NCBI GenBank assembly: GCA_964437505.1
Contig: CAYTGU010000004.1
Coordinates: 1-64,000, forward strand
DNA: 64,000 nucleotides
From: JAHJDO01 sp964437505
GTDB lineage: Bacteria; JAHJDO01
Direction: 5' to 3'
Under the pieces are notes generated by a model, which made no database searches, was not told the origin of the DNA, and saw only the letters and a list, made by a program, of their open reading frames with translations. Every line of letters starts with the position of its first letter. Within the stretch, counting starts at the first letter, position 1. Below, piece after piece: positions 16,283-24,485 of the stretch. The position numbers and the translations under genes are program-made.

Positions 16283-17229
16283 CATATTTTATTACAATTC
16301 AAATAATTTTTGCATATATTCTGGATTTGATTATAGGCGATCCTGAATGGCTTCCTCATCCTATTGTTTTAATAGGAAAGGTAATAGAGATATTAGAAAA
16401 AGGCTTAACAAGAGTTATAAATAACAAAAAAGTTGCTGGGATAATACTTTCATTTCTAGTTGTAGTTGGAACATATTTTTTTGTTTTTGTATTGATATTG
16501 TTTGCAGCGCACTTGCATTGGATATTTGGAATAATAGCAAGTATTTATTTTATTTTTGTCTCATTGTCAGTAAAAGACCTCTCGATTGAAACAAACAGAG
16601 TGTATGCATCACTAAATAAGAATAATTTATCTCAGGCAAGAAAGAATCTGTCAAGGATTGTTGGAAGGGATACTGGTAACTTAAATGAGAGAGAGATTAT
16701 AAGAGCTAGTGTGGAAACTGTGGCAGAGAACACAGTAGATGGAATTATTTCCCCGCTTTTTTTTGCATTTATAGGAGGAGCGCCTTTATCTATGGCATAC
16801 AAGGCAGTAAATACGCTTGATTCAATGGTTGGGTATAGGAACAAGAGATATATAGATATTGGATGGGCATCTGCTAAACTGGATGATATAGCTAATTTTA
16901 TACCTGCGCGAATATCAATGTTATTGGTCCCGGTAGCTTCTTTTTTCTGCAGGAAAGGATTCAGGAATTCTGTTAGAATAGTTTTAAGAGATAGGAAGAA
17001 ACATGCAAGTCCAAACAGCGGTATTCCTGAAGCAGCATTTGCAGGAGCGCTTGGAATAAGAATTGGAGGAGCAAATTATTATAAGGGAAAACTGATTGAA
17101 AAACCATGTATAGGTGATGCTGAGAAGCCTCTGGAGCTTTTGGACATAAAAGATTCTATAAGGATAATGTATGTATGTTCTGTATTGTCAATAGTTTTTG
17201 GATGCTGTATAAAACTATTAATAAAATAG
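16279..17229 (+). CDS. cbiB: Adenosylcobinamide-phosphate synthase CbiB
   Basis: Membrane enzyme that joins aminopropanol (phosphate) to adenosylcobyric acid. 316 residues with several hydrophobic segments (about 1-22, 50-95 and 290-310). The family landmarks are DLIIGDPEWLPHPIVLIG near the start, RETVAENTVDGIISPLFF-like residues (seen as VETVAENTVDGIISPLFF), and NTLDSMVGYRN. ATGA overlap with the upstream decarboxylase gene shows one transcript. Its substrate cobyric acid is made by CobQ, encoded 8 kb downstream, so the two corrinoid blocks are parts of one pathway. Confidence 0.95.
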   Translation: MTYFITIQIIFAYILDLIIGDPEWLPHPIVLIGKVIEILEKGLTRVINNKKVAGIILSFLVVVGTYFFVFVLILFAAHLHWIFGIIASIYFIFVSLSVKDLSIETNRVYASLNKNNLSQARKNLSRIVGRDTGNLNEREIIRASVETVAENTVDGIISPLFFAFIGGAPLSMAYKAVNTLDSMVGYRNKRYIDIGWASAKLDDIANFIPARISMLLVPVASFFCRKGFRNSVRIVLRDRKKHASPNSGIPEAAFAGALGIRIGGANYYKGKLIEKPCIGDAEKPLELLDIKDSIRIMYVCSVLSIVFGCCIKLLIK

Positions 17230-17239
17230 GGAATAAATC

Positions 17240-18310
17240 ATGGATAAAATCAAACGGGTAATTAGTAGAATTAAGCCGTTAGATTCAAAACTTATGAACG
17301 AGGCTCAGAGAAGGCTTGATAGTCTTACCAAACCGAGAGGTAGTCTTGGCAGATTAGAGGAGTTTGCAAAACAGGTTGTAGGAATCACAGGAAATCTCAA
17401 GCCTGAATTCAGGGATAAAGCGATTTTTACAATGGTCGCTGACCATGGAGTTGTAGAAGAAGGTGTTAGTGCATTCCCTCAGGAGGTTACACCTCAAATG
17501 GTCTATAATTTTTTAGGAGGAGGAGCGGGTATTAATGTTTTGGCAAAACATATTGGAGCAAAAGTGCTGGTTGTTGACATGGGAGTAGCAGGAAAAATCA
17601 AAAATCAAAAATCAAAAATCAAAAATTTTATAGATAAAAAGGTGGGTTTTGGGACTAAGAATATGACAAAAGGTTCTGCAATGACAAGAGCGGATGCAAT
17701 AAAATCAATAGAGAATGGAATAGAAGTATTTATGGAAAGTAAAAAACATGGGATTGACATATTAGGAACAGGAGATATGGGGATAGGGAATACTACGCCG
17801 AGCAGCGCAGTGATTGCGGCTTTCTCAGGAATTGAAGTTGAGAAAGTCACAGGCCGCGGAACAGGAATTTCGGACGAAGCATTTAAGAATAAAGTTAAGG
17901 TTATAAAAAAGGCATTGAATATTAATAAGCCGGATTCTAAAGATCCTATTGATGTATTAGCAAAGGTTGGCGGATTTGAAATTGGAGGATTATGCGGCTG
18001 TGTACTCGGGGCAGCAGCAGAAAATACGCCTGTTGTAATTGATGGCCTAATATCTACAGCAGGCGCTCTTATTGCATATGAATTATGTCCTCAGGTAAGG
18101 GATTATATTTTTGCAGCGCATAAATCTGTGGAAGCAGGACACCAATATATGCTAGATAGAATGAATCTTGTCCCAATTCTGGATTTAAGCATGAGACTAG
18201 GCGAGGGCACGGGAGCAGCACTTGGAATCAGTATAATAGAAGCAGGAATAAAGATATTAAATGAGATGTCAACTTTTGAAGGTGCAGGGGTTTCGGAGGA
18301 AGTAAAATGA
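17240..18310 (+). CDS. cobT: Nicotinate-nucleotide--dimethylbenzimidazole phosphoribosyltransferase
   Basis: Activates the lower-ligand base (dimethylbenzimidazole or another base) to its alpha-ribotide for cobamide assembly. 356 residues; the family N-terminus DSKLMNEAQRRLDSLTKPRGSLGRLE, the VADHGVVEEGVSAFPQEVT segment and the catalytic glutamate in RLGEGTGAAL (Glu322) are intact. Odd feature: about residues 118-129 are encoded by a 7-nt repeat, (AAAAATC)x4 at 17593-17620, giving a lysine-, isoleucine- and asparagine-rich insertion where the family has a short loop. Loss or gain of one unit would shift the frame. The gene follows cbiB after ten bases and overlaps the feoA start by four. Confidence 0.95.
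   Translation: MDKIKRVISRIKPLDSKLMNEAQRRLDSLTKPRGSLGRLEEFAKQVVGITGNLKPEFRDKAIFTMVADHGVVEEGVSAFPQEVTPQMVYNFLGGGAGINVLAKHIGAKVLVVDMGVAGKIKNQKSKIKNFIDKKVGFGTKNMTKGSAMTRADAIKSIENGIEVFMESKKHGIDILGTGDMGIGNTTPSSAVIAAFSGIEVEKVTGRGTGISDEAFKNKVKVIKKALNINKPDSKDPIDVLAKVGGFEIGGLCGCVLGAAAENTPVVIDGLISTAGALIAYELCPQVRDYIFAAHKSVEAGHQYMLDRMNLVPILDLSMRLGEGTGAALGISIIEAGIKILNEMSTFEGAGVSEEVK
17593..17627 (+). repeat. Tandem heptanucleotide repeat within cobT
   Basis: Four exact copies of AAAAATC (17593-17620) followed by a partial fifth. The unit is not a multiple of three, so slippage by one unit would switch cobT out of frame. The present copy number keeps the frame open. Confidence 0.9.
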
Positions 18311-18543
18311 ATGGAATGATTTCTTTGGCTGATATGAAGTCTGGTCAAAATGGAAGAATAGTTCAAATAGACGGCAGAGTCGGGATGACTTGCAGACTTG
18401 ATGTACTTGGTTTAAGGATTGGTAAAAAAATCAAAAAAGTAAGCGGGCAATTAATGAGAGGTCCCGTTATTGTCAGTCACGGAAATACCAGGGCTGCTGT
18501 AGGCTTTGGCATGGCTCAAAGAATATGGGTGGAGATAGAGTAG
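18307..18543 (+). CDS. feoA: Ferrous iron transport protein A
   Basis: A 78-residue SH3-like FeoA protein that works with FeoB in Fe(II) uptake. The pattern SLADMKSGQNGRIVQIDG, then RLDVLGLRIGKKIKKVSG, MRGPVIVSHGNTRAAVG and MAQRIWVE is the normal FeoA profile. The ATG overlaps the cobT stop by four bases, so iron uptake is transcriptionally joined to the cobamide genes; a link to the iron demand of corrinoid enzymes is possible but not shown. feoB follows after two bases. Confidence 0.92.
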   Translation: MNGMISLADMKSGQNGRIVQIDGRVGMTCRLDVLGLRIGKKIKKVSGQLMRGPVIVSHGNTRAAVGFGMAQRIWVEIE

Positions 18544-18545
18544 CT

Positions 18546-20252
18546 ATGAAAAAAATATTGCTTATGGGAAATCCCAATAACGGTAAGAGCGTAGTTTTTA
18601 ATAGACTAACGGGTGCAAATGTTATTATCTCCAATTATCCGGGTACAACAGTTGATTTTATACAGGGCAAAATATGGATAGATAAGAAAGAGATGAGGGT
18701 AATAGATGTACCTGGAACTTATTCTCTAGATGCCGGCGATAAAGCAGAAGAAGTTGCGGTCAAAATGCTTAAGAGAGGAGATATAGTTGTTAATGTTGTT
18801 GATGCCACCAATCTGGAAAAAAGTCTTAACCTTACAGTGCAATTAATAAAAAATAAAAAACCCATGATAGTAGCGCTTAACTTCTGGGATGAAACCAAGC
18901 ATAAAGGAATCGCAATTGATTTCAAAAAGCTGGAAGAGATATTAGGTGTTCCTTGTGTTCCCATCTGCGCGGTTACAGGCGAGGGGATCAAAAAACTGAC
19001 TGAAAGACTGAAAGAGGCAAAAATTTCTAATTTTAGTTACGAAGGTAAAGAAAAGTGGCATGTCATAGGAAATATTATAGATCAGGTCCAGGAATTAAGT
19101 CATCATCACCATACATTCCTTGAAAGATTAGGAGATATTTCAACGACTCCTGTCTTCGGAATTCCGTTAGCTCTGGTGATATTATTCTTCACTTTCAAAA
19201 TTATCAGATTTATCGGAGAAGGACTTATAGGTTATGTATTTGAACCTGTTTTTGAAAAATTATGGTCACCATTATTAATGAAATTGTCTGCAATATTGGG
19301 ATCTGATGGACTTATCCATGATGTCTTGATTGGTAAACTGATAGAAGGCGAAATAGATTATAGCCAGTCCTTTGGGCTATTGACTACAGGTCTATTTGTT
19401 CCGATAGGAGCAGTATTGCCTTATGTTTTTGCTTTTTACATAATGTTAGCAGTTTTGGAGGATTGCGGTTATCTGCCCAGATTAGCTGTTCTTGTGGACG
19501 GACTTATGCATCGCTTAGGAATACATGGTCTGGCAATAATACCTATGATGCTGGGATTGGGATGTAACGTTCCCGGTATTCTCTCTACCAGAATATTAGC
19601 TACAAGAAAAGAGCGGTTTATTGCAGCGACTCTATTATCTATTGCAGTGCCATGCGCGGCGTTGCAAGCCATGATTGTTGGATTGATGGGCGGGCACATA
19701 GTATACGGACTAAGCATTGTTTATGGAACGCTCTTTGTGGTCTGGCTTATACTGGGAATCCTGATGGCTCACATGGTAAAAGGAACCTCTCCTGAGATAT
19801 TTATGGAAATACCGCCTTACAGAAGACCTCATTTAACAGACCTGCTGAAAAAAACATGGATTCGTCTGAAGTGGTTTATCAAAGAGGCGATACCTTTTGT
19901 GCTTTTGGGAGTCTTTATAGTGAACATTCTTTATACATTGGGCATAATTCAGTTCATAGGGAAATATACCGCTCCTGTTATTTCTGGGATTTTCGGACTG
20001 CCAAAAGAAGCAATAGGAGCGTTATTAGTCGGCTTCTTGCGTAAGGATGTGGCTGTAGGAATGTTAGCACCTTTAGCCCTTAACCTAAAGCAGTTGATAA
20101 TAGCCAGTGTAGTCCTGACAATGTATTTTCCATGTATAGCTACTTTCAGCATATTAATAAAGGAGCTGGGATTTATAGATATGCTCAAATCATTGGCAAT
20201 TATGATTGTGAGTGTACTAATAGTCGGAGGAGTGCTTAATCTTATTCTTTAA
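18546..20252 (+). CDS. feoB: Ferrous iron transporter FeoB
   Basis: Inner-membrane Fe(II) transporter with an N-terminal G domain. 568 residues from ATG 18546; a GTG at 18525 would add seven residues but lies inside feoA. G motifs: G1 GNPNNGKS at residues 8-15, G3 DVPGTYSL, G4 NFWDE (NxxD type). The membrane part has the gate-like segments EDCGYLPRLAVLVD and GLGCNVPGILSTRIL and ends in hydrophobic helices. It is shorter than typical FeoB (about 700-770), mostly through a compact G domain/spacer and fewer residues at the C-terminus. It ends just before the riboswitch promoter, so it closes the first corrinoid/iron operon. Confidence 0.93.
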   Translation: MKKILLMGNPNNGKSVVFNRLTGANVIISNYPGTTVDFIQGKIWIDKKEMRVIDVPGTYSLDAGDKAEEVAVKMLKRGDIVVNVVDATNLEKSLNLTVQLIKNKKPMIVALNFWDETKHKGIAIDFKKLEEILGVPCVPICAVTGEGIKKLTERLKEAKISNFSYEGKEKWHVIGNIIDQVQELSHHHHTFLERLGDISTTPVFGIPLALVILFFTFKIIRFIGEGLIGYVFEPVFEKLWSPLLMKLSAILGSDGLIHDVLIGKLIEGEIDYSQSFGLLTTGLFVPIGAVLPYVFAFYIMLAVLEDCGYLPRLAVLVDGLMHRLGIHGLAIIPMMLGLGCNVPGILSTRILATRKERFIAATLLSIAVPCAALQAMIVGLMGGHIVYGLSIVYGTLFVVWLILGILMAHMVKGTSPEIFMEIPPYRRPHLTDLLKKTWIRLKWFIKEAIPFVLLGVFIVNILYTLGIIQFIGKYTAPVISGIFGLPKEAIGALLVGFLRKDVAVGMLAPLALNLKQLIIASVVLTMYFPCIATFSILIKELGFIDMLKSLAIMIVSVLIVGGVLNLIL

Positions 20253-20268
20253 TTATACAAATCTGTTA

Positions 20269-20296
20269 TAGACATACGAATTAGTAGTGTTATAAT
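20269..20296 (+). promoter_or_regulatory. Promoter for the cobalamin riboswitch transcript
   Basis: TAGACA at 20269-20274 (five of six to consensus), 16 bases, TATAAT at 20291-20296. It lies between feoB and the aptamer, so transcription would begin near 20303, shortly before the conserved core. Confidence 0.7.
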
Positions 20297-20317
20297 TCAG
20301 CAAGTTTGGAATGTTCT

Positions 20318-20438
20318 TTTGAAAATTAGTTTTTAGCCGGAGAGGCAAAGGAAGTCCCAGTGAGATTCTGGGCGCTGTCCCGCAACGGTAATTCCCGAAA
20401 TTTTGGGAAAGCCCGGACCATTGCCTGTTTAGGTAAGT
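20318..20438 (+). promoter_or_regulatory. Cobalamin riboswitch
   Basis: The conserved aptamer core is clear: GCCGGAGAGGCAAAGGAAGT at about 20336-20355, the stem-loop CCCAGTGAGATTCTGGG, then GCTGTCCCGCAACGGTAA, a variable stem TTCCC/GGGAA, and the B12-box region AAGCCCGGACCATTGCCT near 20409-20426, which pairs back with AGGCAA. It senses adenosylcobalamin or related corrinoids. It is followed after about 40 bases by an intrinsic terminator, so corrinoid binding probably ends transcription before the downstream prepilin-like, PilZ, DUF71, btuFCD, cobQ and cobA genes. The exact outer boundaries of P1 are not certain. Confidence 0.93.
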
Positions 20439-20473
20439 ACCTTCGTGGAAAGGGGGAAGTTTTTGTAGTGGAA

Positions 20474-20503
20474 AGCTCAATCTGCGAAGATTGGGCTTTT
20501 TTT
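20474..20503 (+). terminator. Intrinsic terminator of the riboswitch expression platform
   Basis: A nine-pair stem AGCTCAATC / GATTGGGCT (one G-U pair) with a six-base loop, followed by a run of seven T. It lies between the aptamer and the first start codon, as expected for transcriptional control by a B12 riboswitch. Confidence 0.88.
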
Positions 20504-20530
20504 ATTAATAACAAAAAGGTGAAAAGAAAG

Positions 20531-21334
20531 ATGGGGAAATGGGTTAAAAGAATAGGAGGGTTTACACTTTTGGAGCTTTTGGTTGTGATAGCAATAATAG
20601 CTATGCTCTCATCAATCCTTCTTCCCGCGCTTTCAAAAGCTAGGGAAAAAGGGAGGCAGTCCGTGTGCATTTCCAACTTGAAAGAGATTTTTCTGGCGAT
20701 AGAGATGTACAAAAATGATAATGATGGATGGTATCCACTTCGTAGTGACTCTACTAACTACCCAAGTTATCCAATCATGTTCTGGTCAGGCTCTCAGTCT
20801 GCAAGCGGAGTGGATCTGGATTTCACAGGTAGTCCTATTTATCCATATCTCAAGGCAGGAGAGATTAAAACCTGTCCCAGTTTCAAAGAGTTTGGAAAAG
20901 CGTATCAACCTGCAAGTGGAGGATATGGGTATAATGGACAAGTTGGAGGGTATAAAGGCAGCGGTGGAACAGAACTCGTTAAACAGCATAAGGATTCAGA
21001 TATAAAGAATCCTTCCAATACCATTATTTTATCTGATGCCGCTTATATTAGAAGTGGAGTAATTGTAGAAACATATAAACTGTCTGCTCCATATTACTAT
21101 GGCGAGCCTATGGGGGGTGGTTCTTCTGAATGGCGTGTATGTAATCCTAAAATACATTTCAGACATAATGGCTTGGCAAATGTGGTATGGTGCGATGGAC
21201 ATGTCACTAGCGAAAGGATGTCTTATTCTCGAACTAATGGCACGAATTATGGTGCGGCCAATATAGGTTTTATTGGAGAGAACAGTACTGATCCAGCAAT
21301 TGCTAATGAACTCTACGGATATTATGAACCATAA
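20531..21334 (+). CDS. Prepilin-like protein with H-X9-DG C-terminal motif
   Basis: 267 residues. The N-terminus is a type IV prepilin/pseudopilin signal: basic leader ending in GG, then FTLLELLVVIAIIAMLSSIL with the conserved Glu5 of the mature protein, cleaved by a prepilin peptidase. The extracytoplasmic part has two-cysteine stretches and ends with H-NGLANVVWC-DG, an exact H-X9-DG motif as in families abundant in Planctomycetes and Lentisphaerae. I chose ATG 20531 (GTG 20519 is possible) because a start within the aptamer would place coding sequence through the terminator. It is the first gene after a cobalamin riboswitch, which is an unexpected place for a pilin-like gene and suggests a surface role linked to corrinoid status. 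Partners and function are unknown. Confidence 0.85.
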   Translation: MGKWVKRIGGFTLLELLVVIAIIAMLSSILLPALSKAREKGRQSVCISNLKEIFLAIEMYKNDNDGWYPLRSDSTNYPSYPIMFWSGSQSASGVDLDFTGSPIYPYLKAGEIKTCPSFKEFGKAYQPASGGYGYNGQVGGYKGSGGTELVKQHKDSDIKNPSNTIILSDAAYIRSGVIVETYKLSAPYYYGEPMGGGSSEWRVCNPKIHFRHNGLANVVWCDGHVTSERMSYSRTNGTNYGAANIGFIGENSTDPAIANELYGYYEP

Positions 21335-21348
21335 GGAGAAAAATATTC

Positions 21349-21960
21349 GTGCGTGATGAAGAAAAAAGAAGACACAAAAGATTCCCTCTGGAAAAGGTGA
21401 GAGTGGAATTAGGTAAGGAGGTTGCTACTCTGCAGGATTTCTCCAAACGCGGCATAGGAGTTAGGTTGAGAGACATCCTTAAGACGGGTGAGAGAATAAA
21501 TCTCAAGATACATCTTCATAAGGCAAAGAAACCACTGCGATTTAAAGGAGAGGTCAGGTGGACTAAGCGAACAGGTTTTGGTTCTAAAGCAGGTATTAAA
21601 CTCTTAAAGGGAGATAATAAATCTGTAGATTTTTTTAGAAAATTATATCAACGTTTTGAGAATCCTGTATGGAGAAGGGTGCCTGATTTTTTACTGCCAA
21701 CAATAGTTGCTATAGTAGTAATAGCACTGGTTGGTATTTTAAGCGCTCCAAAGATAGAAAATATTGCTCATGCAAGGGCTATTAGCAAATACGCCACAGA
21801 AAGGCTAAAATGCCCAATGTGCGGTCATACATCCTACAGCACCGAATATGATTTTCCGGATATTACGGAAGAAGAGAATGAAAAGCAAATAGTAATCTGC
21901 CCAAAATGCCATAAGCAAATTTCATATTATGATCTTGAAGTTGTCTGGCGAAAGAAATAG
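21349..21960 (+). CDS. Membrane-anchored PilZ domain protein with C-terminal zinc ribbon
   Basis: 203 residues, starting at GTG 21349 with an AAGGAG site 12 bases ahead. Residues about 5-90 form a PilZ domain: the RRHKRF arginine motif and DFSKRG (the D-x-S-x-x-G motif), the two c-di-GMP contact sites. A single transmembrane helix (about 111-131, FLLPTIVAIVVIALVGIL) follows. The tail has two cysteine pairs, CPMCG and CPKCH, typical of a zinc ribbon. It could couple c-di-GMP to the pilin-like protein encoded just upstream (14 bases apart). No known protein with exactly this job comes to mind; the role is inferred from domains only. Confidence 0.75.
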   Translation: MRDEEKRRHKRFPLEKVRVELGKEVATLQDFSKRGIGVRLRDILKTGERINLKIHLHKAKKPLRFKGEVRWTKRTGFGSKAGIKLLKGDNKSVDFFRKLYQRFENPVWRRVPDFLLPTIVAIVVIALVGILSAPKIENIAHARAISKYATERLKCPMCGHTSYSTEYDFPDITEEENEKQIVICPKCHKQISYYDLEVVWRKK

Positions 21961-21967
21961 TGAAAAA

Positions 21968-22618
21968 ATGAAAGCGTTTGTTTCATGGAGTGGGGGGAAA
22001 GATAGCTGTCTTTCTTGTTATGTGGCAACACAAAGTAAAGATATAGATGTCTCTTATTTGTTGAATATGATTTCAGAAGATGGCAAACATTCTCGTTCGC
22101 ACGGAGTTAGCTCGGATTTATTGAGACTTCAGGCAAAAGCAATAGGAATTCCTATCATTCAGAGAAAAACCACCCGAAAAACTTACGAAAAAGAATTCAA
22201 AGAAGCCGTTTCATGTCTCAAAAAAGAAAATATCAAGACAGGTGTATTTGGAGATATTGATGTTCAGGAGCATAAAGATTGGATAAAAAGAGTTTGTAAT
22301 GAATTAGGAATCAAACCAGTATTTCCTTTATGGAAGAGAAAAAGAAAGAAAATCATGGAGGAATTTATAGAAACGGACTTCCAAGCAATTATTGTTGCTG
22401 CGAATTCTGAACTTTTGGGAGAGGATTGGTTGGGAAGAAGACTAGATAAGGAATTTTTGAAGGATATTGAGAGTCTGGGTAATGTGGATATTTGCGGGGA
22501 AAATGGAGAGTATCATACATTTGTCTATAACGGACCTATTTTTAGAGAGCCAGTGAGATTTATAAAAGGCAAGAAAATATTAAGAGAGAAAAACTGGTTT
22601 TTGGAACTTATACAATAA
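21968..22618 (+). CDS. DUF71/COG2102 ATP-pyrophosphatase (B12-associated subfamily)
   Basis: 216 residues of the adenine-nucleotide alpha-hydrolase fold. The PP-loop SWSGGKDSCLSC is at residues 5-16, and EFIETDFQAIIVAANSELLGEDWLGR plus CGENGEYHTFVYNGP are the family's C-terminal signatures. In archaea and eukaryotes the family makes diphthamide (Dph6); bacteria lack diphthamide, and comparative genomics has placed a bacterial subgroup with B12 transport genes, predicting a role in corrinoid salvage. Its position here, after a B12 riboswitch and immediately before btuF with an ATGA-type overlap, agrees. The start is ATG 21968; a methionine 13 codons upstream lies within the previous gene. The reaction is not established. 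Confidence 0.82.
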   Translation: MKAFVSWSGGKDSCLSCYVATQSKDIDVSYLLNMISEDGKHSRSHGVSSDLLRLQAKAIGIPIIQRKTTRKTYEKEFKEAVSCLKKENIKTGVFGDIDVQEHKDWIKRVCNELGIKPVFPLWKRKRKKIMEEFIETDFQAIIVAANSELLGEDWLGRRLDKEFLKDIESLGNVDICGENGEYHTFVYNGPIFREPVRFIKGKKILREKNWFLELIQ

Positions 22619-23466
22619 TGAAAATTTTAAGATTATTGTTATATAGCTTTTTCACAGTTTTTGCCTTCTCGTATGTTGGCTCTGCAATCCATGCGGAAAG
22701 CAATTTCCCTCAACGGATAATCTCATTAGGTCCTTCTTTGACCAGAGAACTTTACCTTTTAGGAGCAGAGGACAAACTGGTTGCAAACACTATATATTGC
22801 AGGCAGCCTCCTGAAGCGCAGAAGAAAAAAAAGATTGGGACAGTAACAAAATTAAATTTAGAAAGGGTTATAACTCTTAAGCCGGACTTAGTATTGACTA
22901 CTCCCTTGACTAATCCTGAGCAGGTAGAAAAATTAAAAAATCTAAAAATAAGAATAACTACTTTTTCTGCTGCAAGAAGTTTATCTCAAATTTGTGATCA
23001 GTGTTTAGAACTAGGAAGAATTGTTGGTAAAACGAAAGAGGCAGAGAAAATTGTCCAAAAAGCAAAGGATAAGGTATCTTCTATTCAGAGAAAGATTAAG
23101 GGGTTGCCAAAGCCAAAGGTGCTTGTTCAGATAGGAGCAAAGCCTTTATGGGTAGCAACAAAAGATTCTTTTATAAATGATTTTATTAAGCTTGCAGGAG
23201 GAATAAATATTGGTCCGTCAGGAGAAAGCGGTCTTTATAGCAGGGAAAAGGTTCTTGAGCAAAATCCTGATGTAATCATTGTTGTAACTATGGGCATTGT
23301 TGGGGAAGAGGAAAAGAAAATCTGGCAAAAATATAAGACTCTGAATGCAGCAAAAAATAACAGGATTCATATTGTTGATTCTTATAAAGTTTGCAGCCCT
23401 ACACCGGTAAGTTTCGTTGAGGTATTAGAAGAAATAGTTGGATTGATCCACGCAAAGGATGAATAA
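22618..23466 (+). CDS. btuF: Periplasmic corrinoid-binding protein of the BtuCDF transporter
   Basis: 282 residues with an N-terminal signal peptide (about residues 1-24, KILRLLLYSFFTVFAFSYVG then AIHA). The mature part is a class III periplasmic binding protein: RIISLGPSLTRELYLLGAEDKLVAN, then VQIGAKPLWVATKDSFINDFIKLAGG and a C-terminal lobe. It delivers corrinoid to the permease. Iron-siderophore binding proteins share the fold, but the B12 riboswitch, DUF71 gene, BtuC/BtuD and CobQ around it point to corrinoids. It overlaps both its neighbours by one base (TAATG), indicating tight coupling. Confidence 0.88.
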   Translation: MKILRLLLYSFFTVFAFSYVGSAIHAESNFPQRIISLGPSLTRELYLLGAEDKLVANTIYCRQPPEAQKKKKIGTVTKLNLERVITLKPDLVLTTPLTNPEQVEKLKNLKIRITTFSAARSLSQICDQCLELGRIVGKTKEAEKIVQKAKDKVSSIQRKIKGLPKPKVLVQIGAKPLWVATKDSFINDFIKLAGGINIGPSGESGLYSREKVLEQNPDVIIVVTMGIVGEEEKKIWQKYKTLNAAKNNRIHIVDSYKVCSPTPVSFVEVLEEIVGLIHAKDE

Positions 23467-24485
23467 TGAATAGAAAACTAGTTCGCTGGCTTATCTGTAT
23501 ATTAATTTTAGTGGGGATTCTTCTTGTAGTAGGCGCTTTTTCATTGAGTGTTGGCTCAGCTGGTATACCTTTTAAGAAAATCATACCTTTGATTCTTGAA
23601 GGCAGAGGAACTACTGAATACAGCATCCTTTTTGACATACGTTTGCCTCGCATTATTCTGGGTCTTGCAGTAGGGAGCGCTCTGAGCATTGCAGGGGTAA
23701 TTCTTCAGGGTATGTTTCGCAATCCTCTGGTAGAGCCGTATACACTTGGCATTTCCGGCGGAGCAGCTCTGGGTGTGTGTTTAAATATCGTCTTGAGACT
23801 GAATAGAATAGGAGGGATACTGTCCATCCCGGCAAGTGGATTTCTAGGAGCAATCGTTGTAATTCTTGCTGTTTATTCATTAAGCGCAAGAAGAGGCATA
23901 TTAAGAATTCAGGGACTTCTTCTTACAGGAGTGATGATAAGTTTTATCTCCTCATCCCTGATTATGCTCATTATGGCTGTTTCTCGCGCAGAGGATCTTC
24001 ATGGAATTATTTTCTGGATAATGGGCTCTTTAGAAGAACCAAATTTGGTTCTCATAAAGGTAATAGTTTTAATATCTGTACTGGGTTTGTTCATCTCTTA
24101 CTTGTTTTGCGCAGAGCTTAACGCGCTTGCTTTAGGAGAAGAAGAGGCTCTGCATTTAGGCATAAATACAGAAAAGACAAAGAGATTGCTGTTTATACTT
24201 GCCTCTTTACTCACAGGTTGCGCGGTTTCAGTTGCAGGAGTCATTGGTTTTGTTGGATTGGTTGTCCCTCATTTTATGCGTATGTTTGTTGGAGGAGATC
24301 ATCGTATACTTCTTATTACGTCTGCTCTTAGCGGCGGGGCATTTCTTATACTTTGCGACACCCTTGCCAGAACAATTATTGCACCTTTGGAACTTCCTGT
24401 TGGAGTGATTACAGGAATTGTGGGAGGAATAATTTTTGTCTATTTTCTTAGCAAAAAACAAGTTATGTTAGGAGGCAAGAAGTAA
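23466..24485 (+). CDS. btuC: Corrinoid ABC transporter permease
   Basis: 339 residues of the FecCD/BtuC family with about ten hydrophobic segments. Family marks: FDIRLPRIILGLAVGSALSIAG, QGMFRNPLVEPYTLGISGGA, EALHLGINTEKTKRLLF (the coupling loop to the ATPase) and VIGFVGLVVPHFMRMFVGGDHR near the C-terminus. It forms the membrane channel of the importer with BtuD dimers. Substrate is taken from the B12 context, since the family also carries haem and siderophores. Confidence 0.9.
   Translation: MNRKLVRWLICILILVGILLVVGAFSLSVGSAGIPFKKIIPLILEGRGTTEYSILFDIRLPRIILGLAVGSALSIAGVILQGMFRNPLVEPYTLGISGGAALGVCLNIVLRLNRIGGILSIPASGFLGAIVVILAVYSLSARRGILRIQGLLLTGVMISFISSSLIMLIMAVSRAEDLHGIIFWIMGSLEEPNLVLIKVIVLISVLGLFISYLFCAELNALALGEEEALHLGINTEKTKRLLFILASLLTGCAVSVAGVIGFVGLVVPHFMRMFVGGDHRILLITSALSGGAFLILCDTLARTIIAPLELPVGVITGIVGGIIFVYFLSKKQVMLGGKK

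Noticed and set aside
20360..20530. Open frame upstream of the prepilin ATG, reaching into the riboswitch
   Set aside because: It would translate the aptamer and terminator; the prepilin leader begins naturally at 20519 or 20531.
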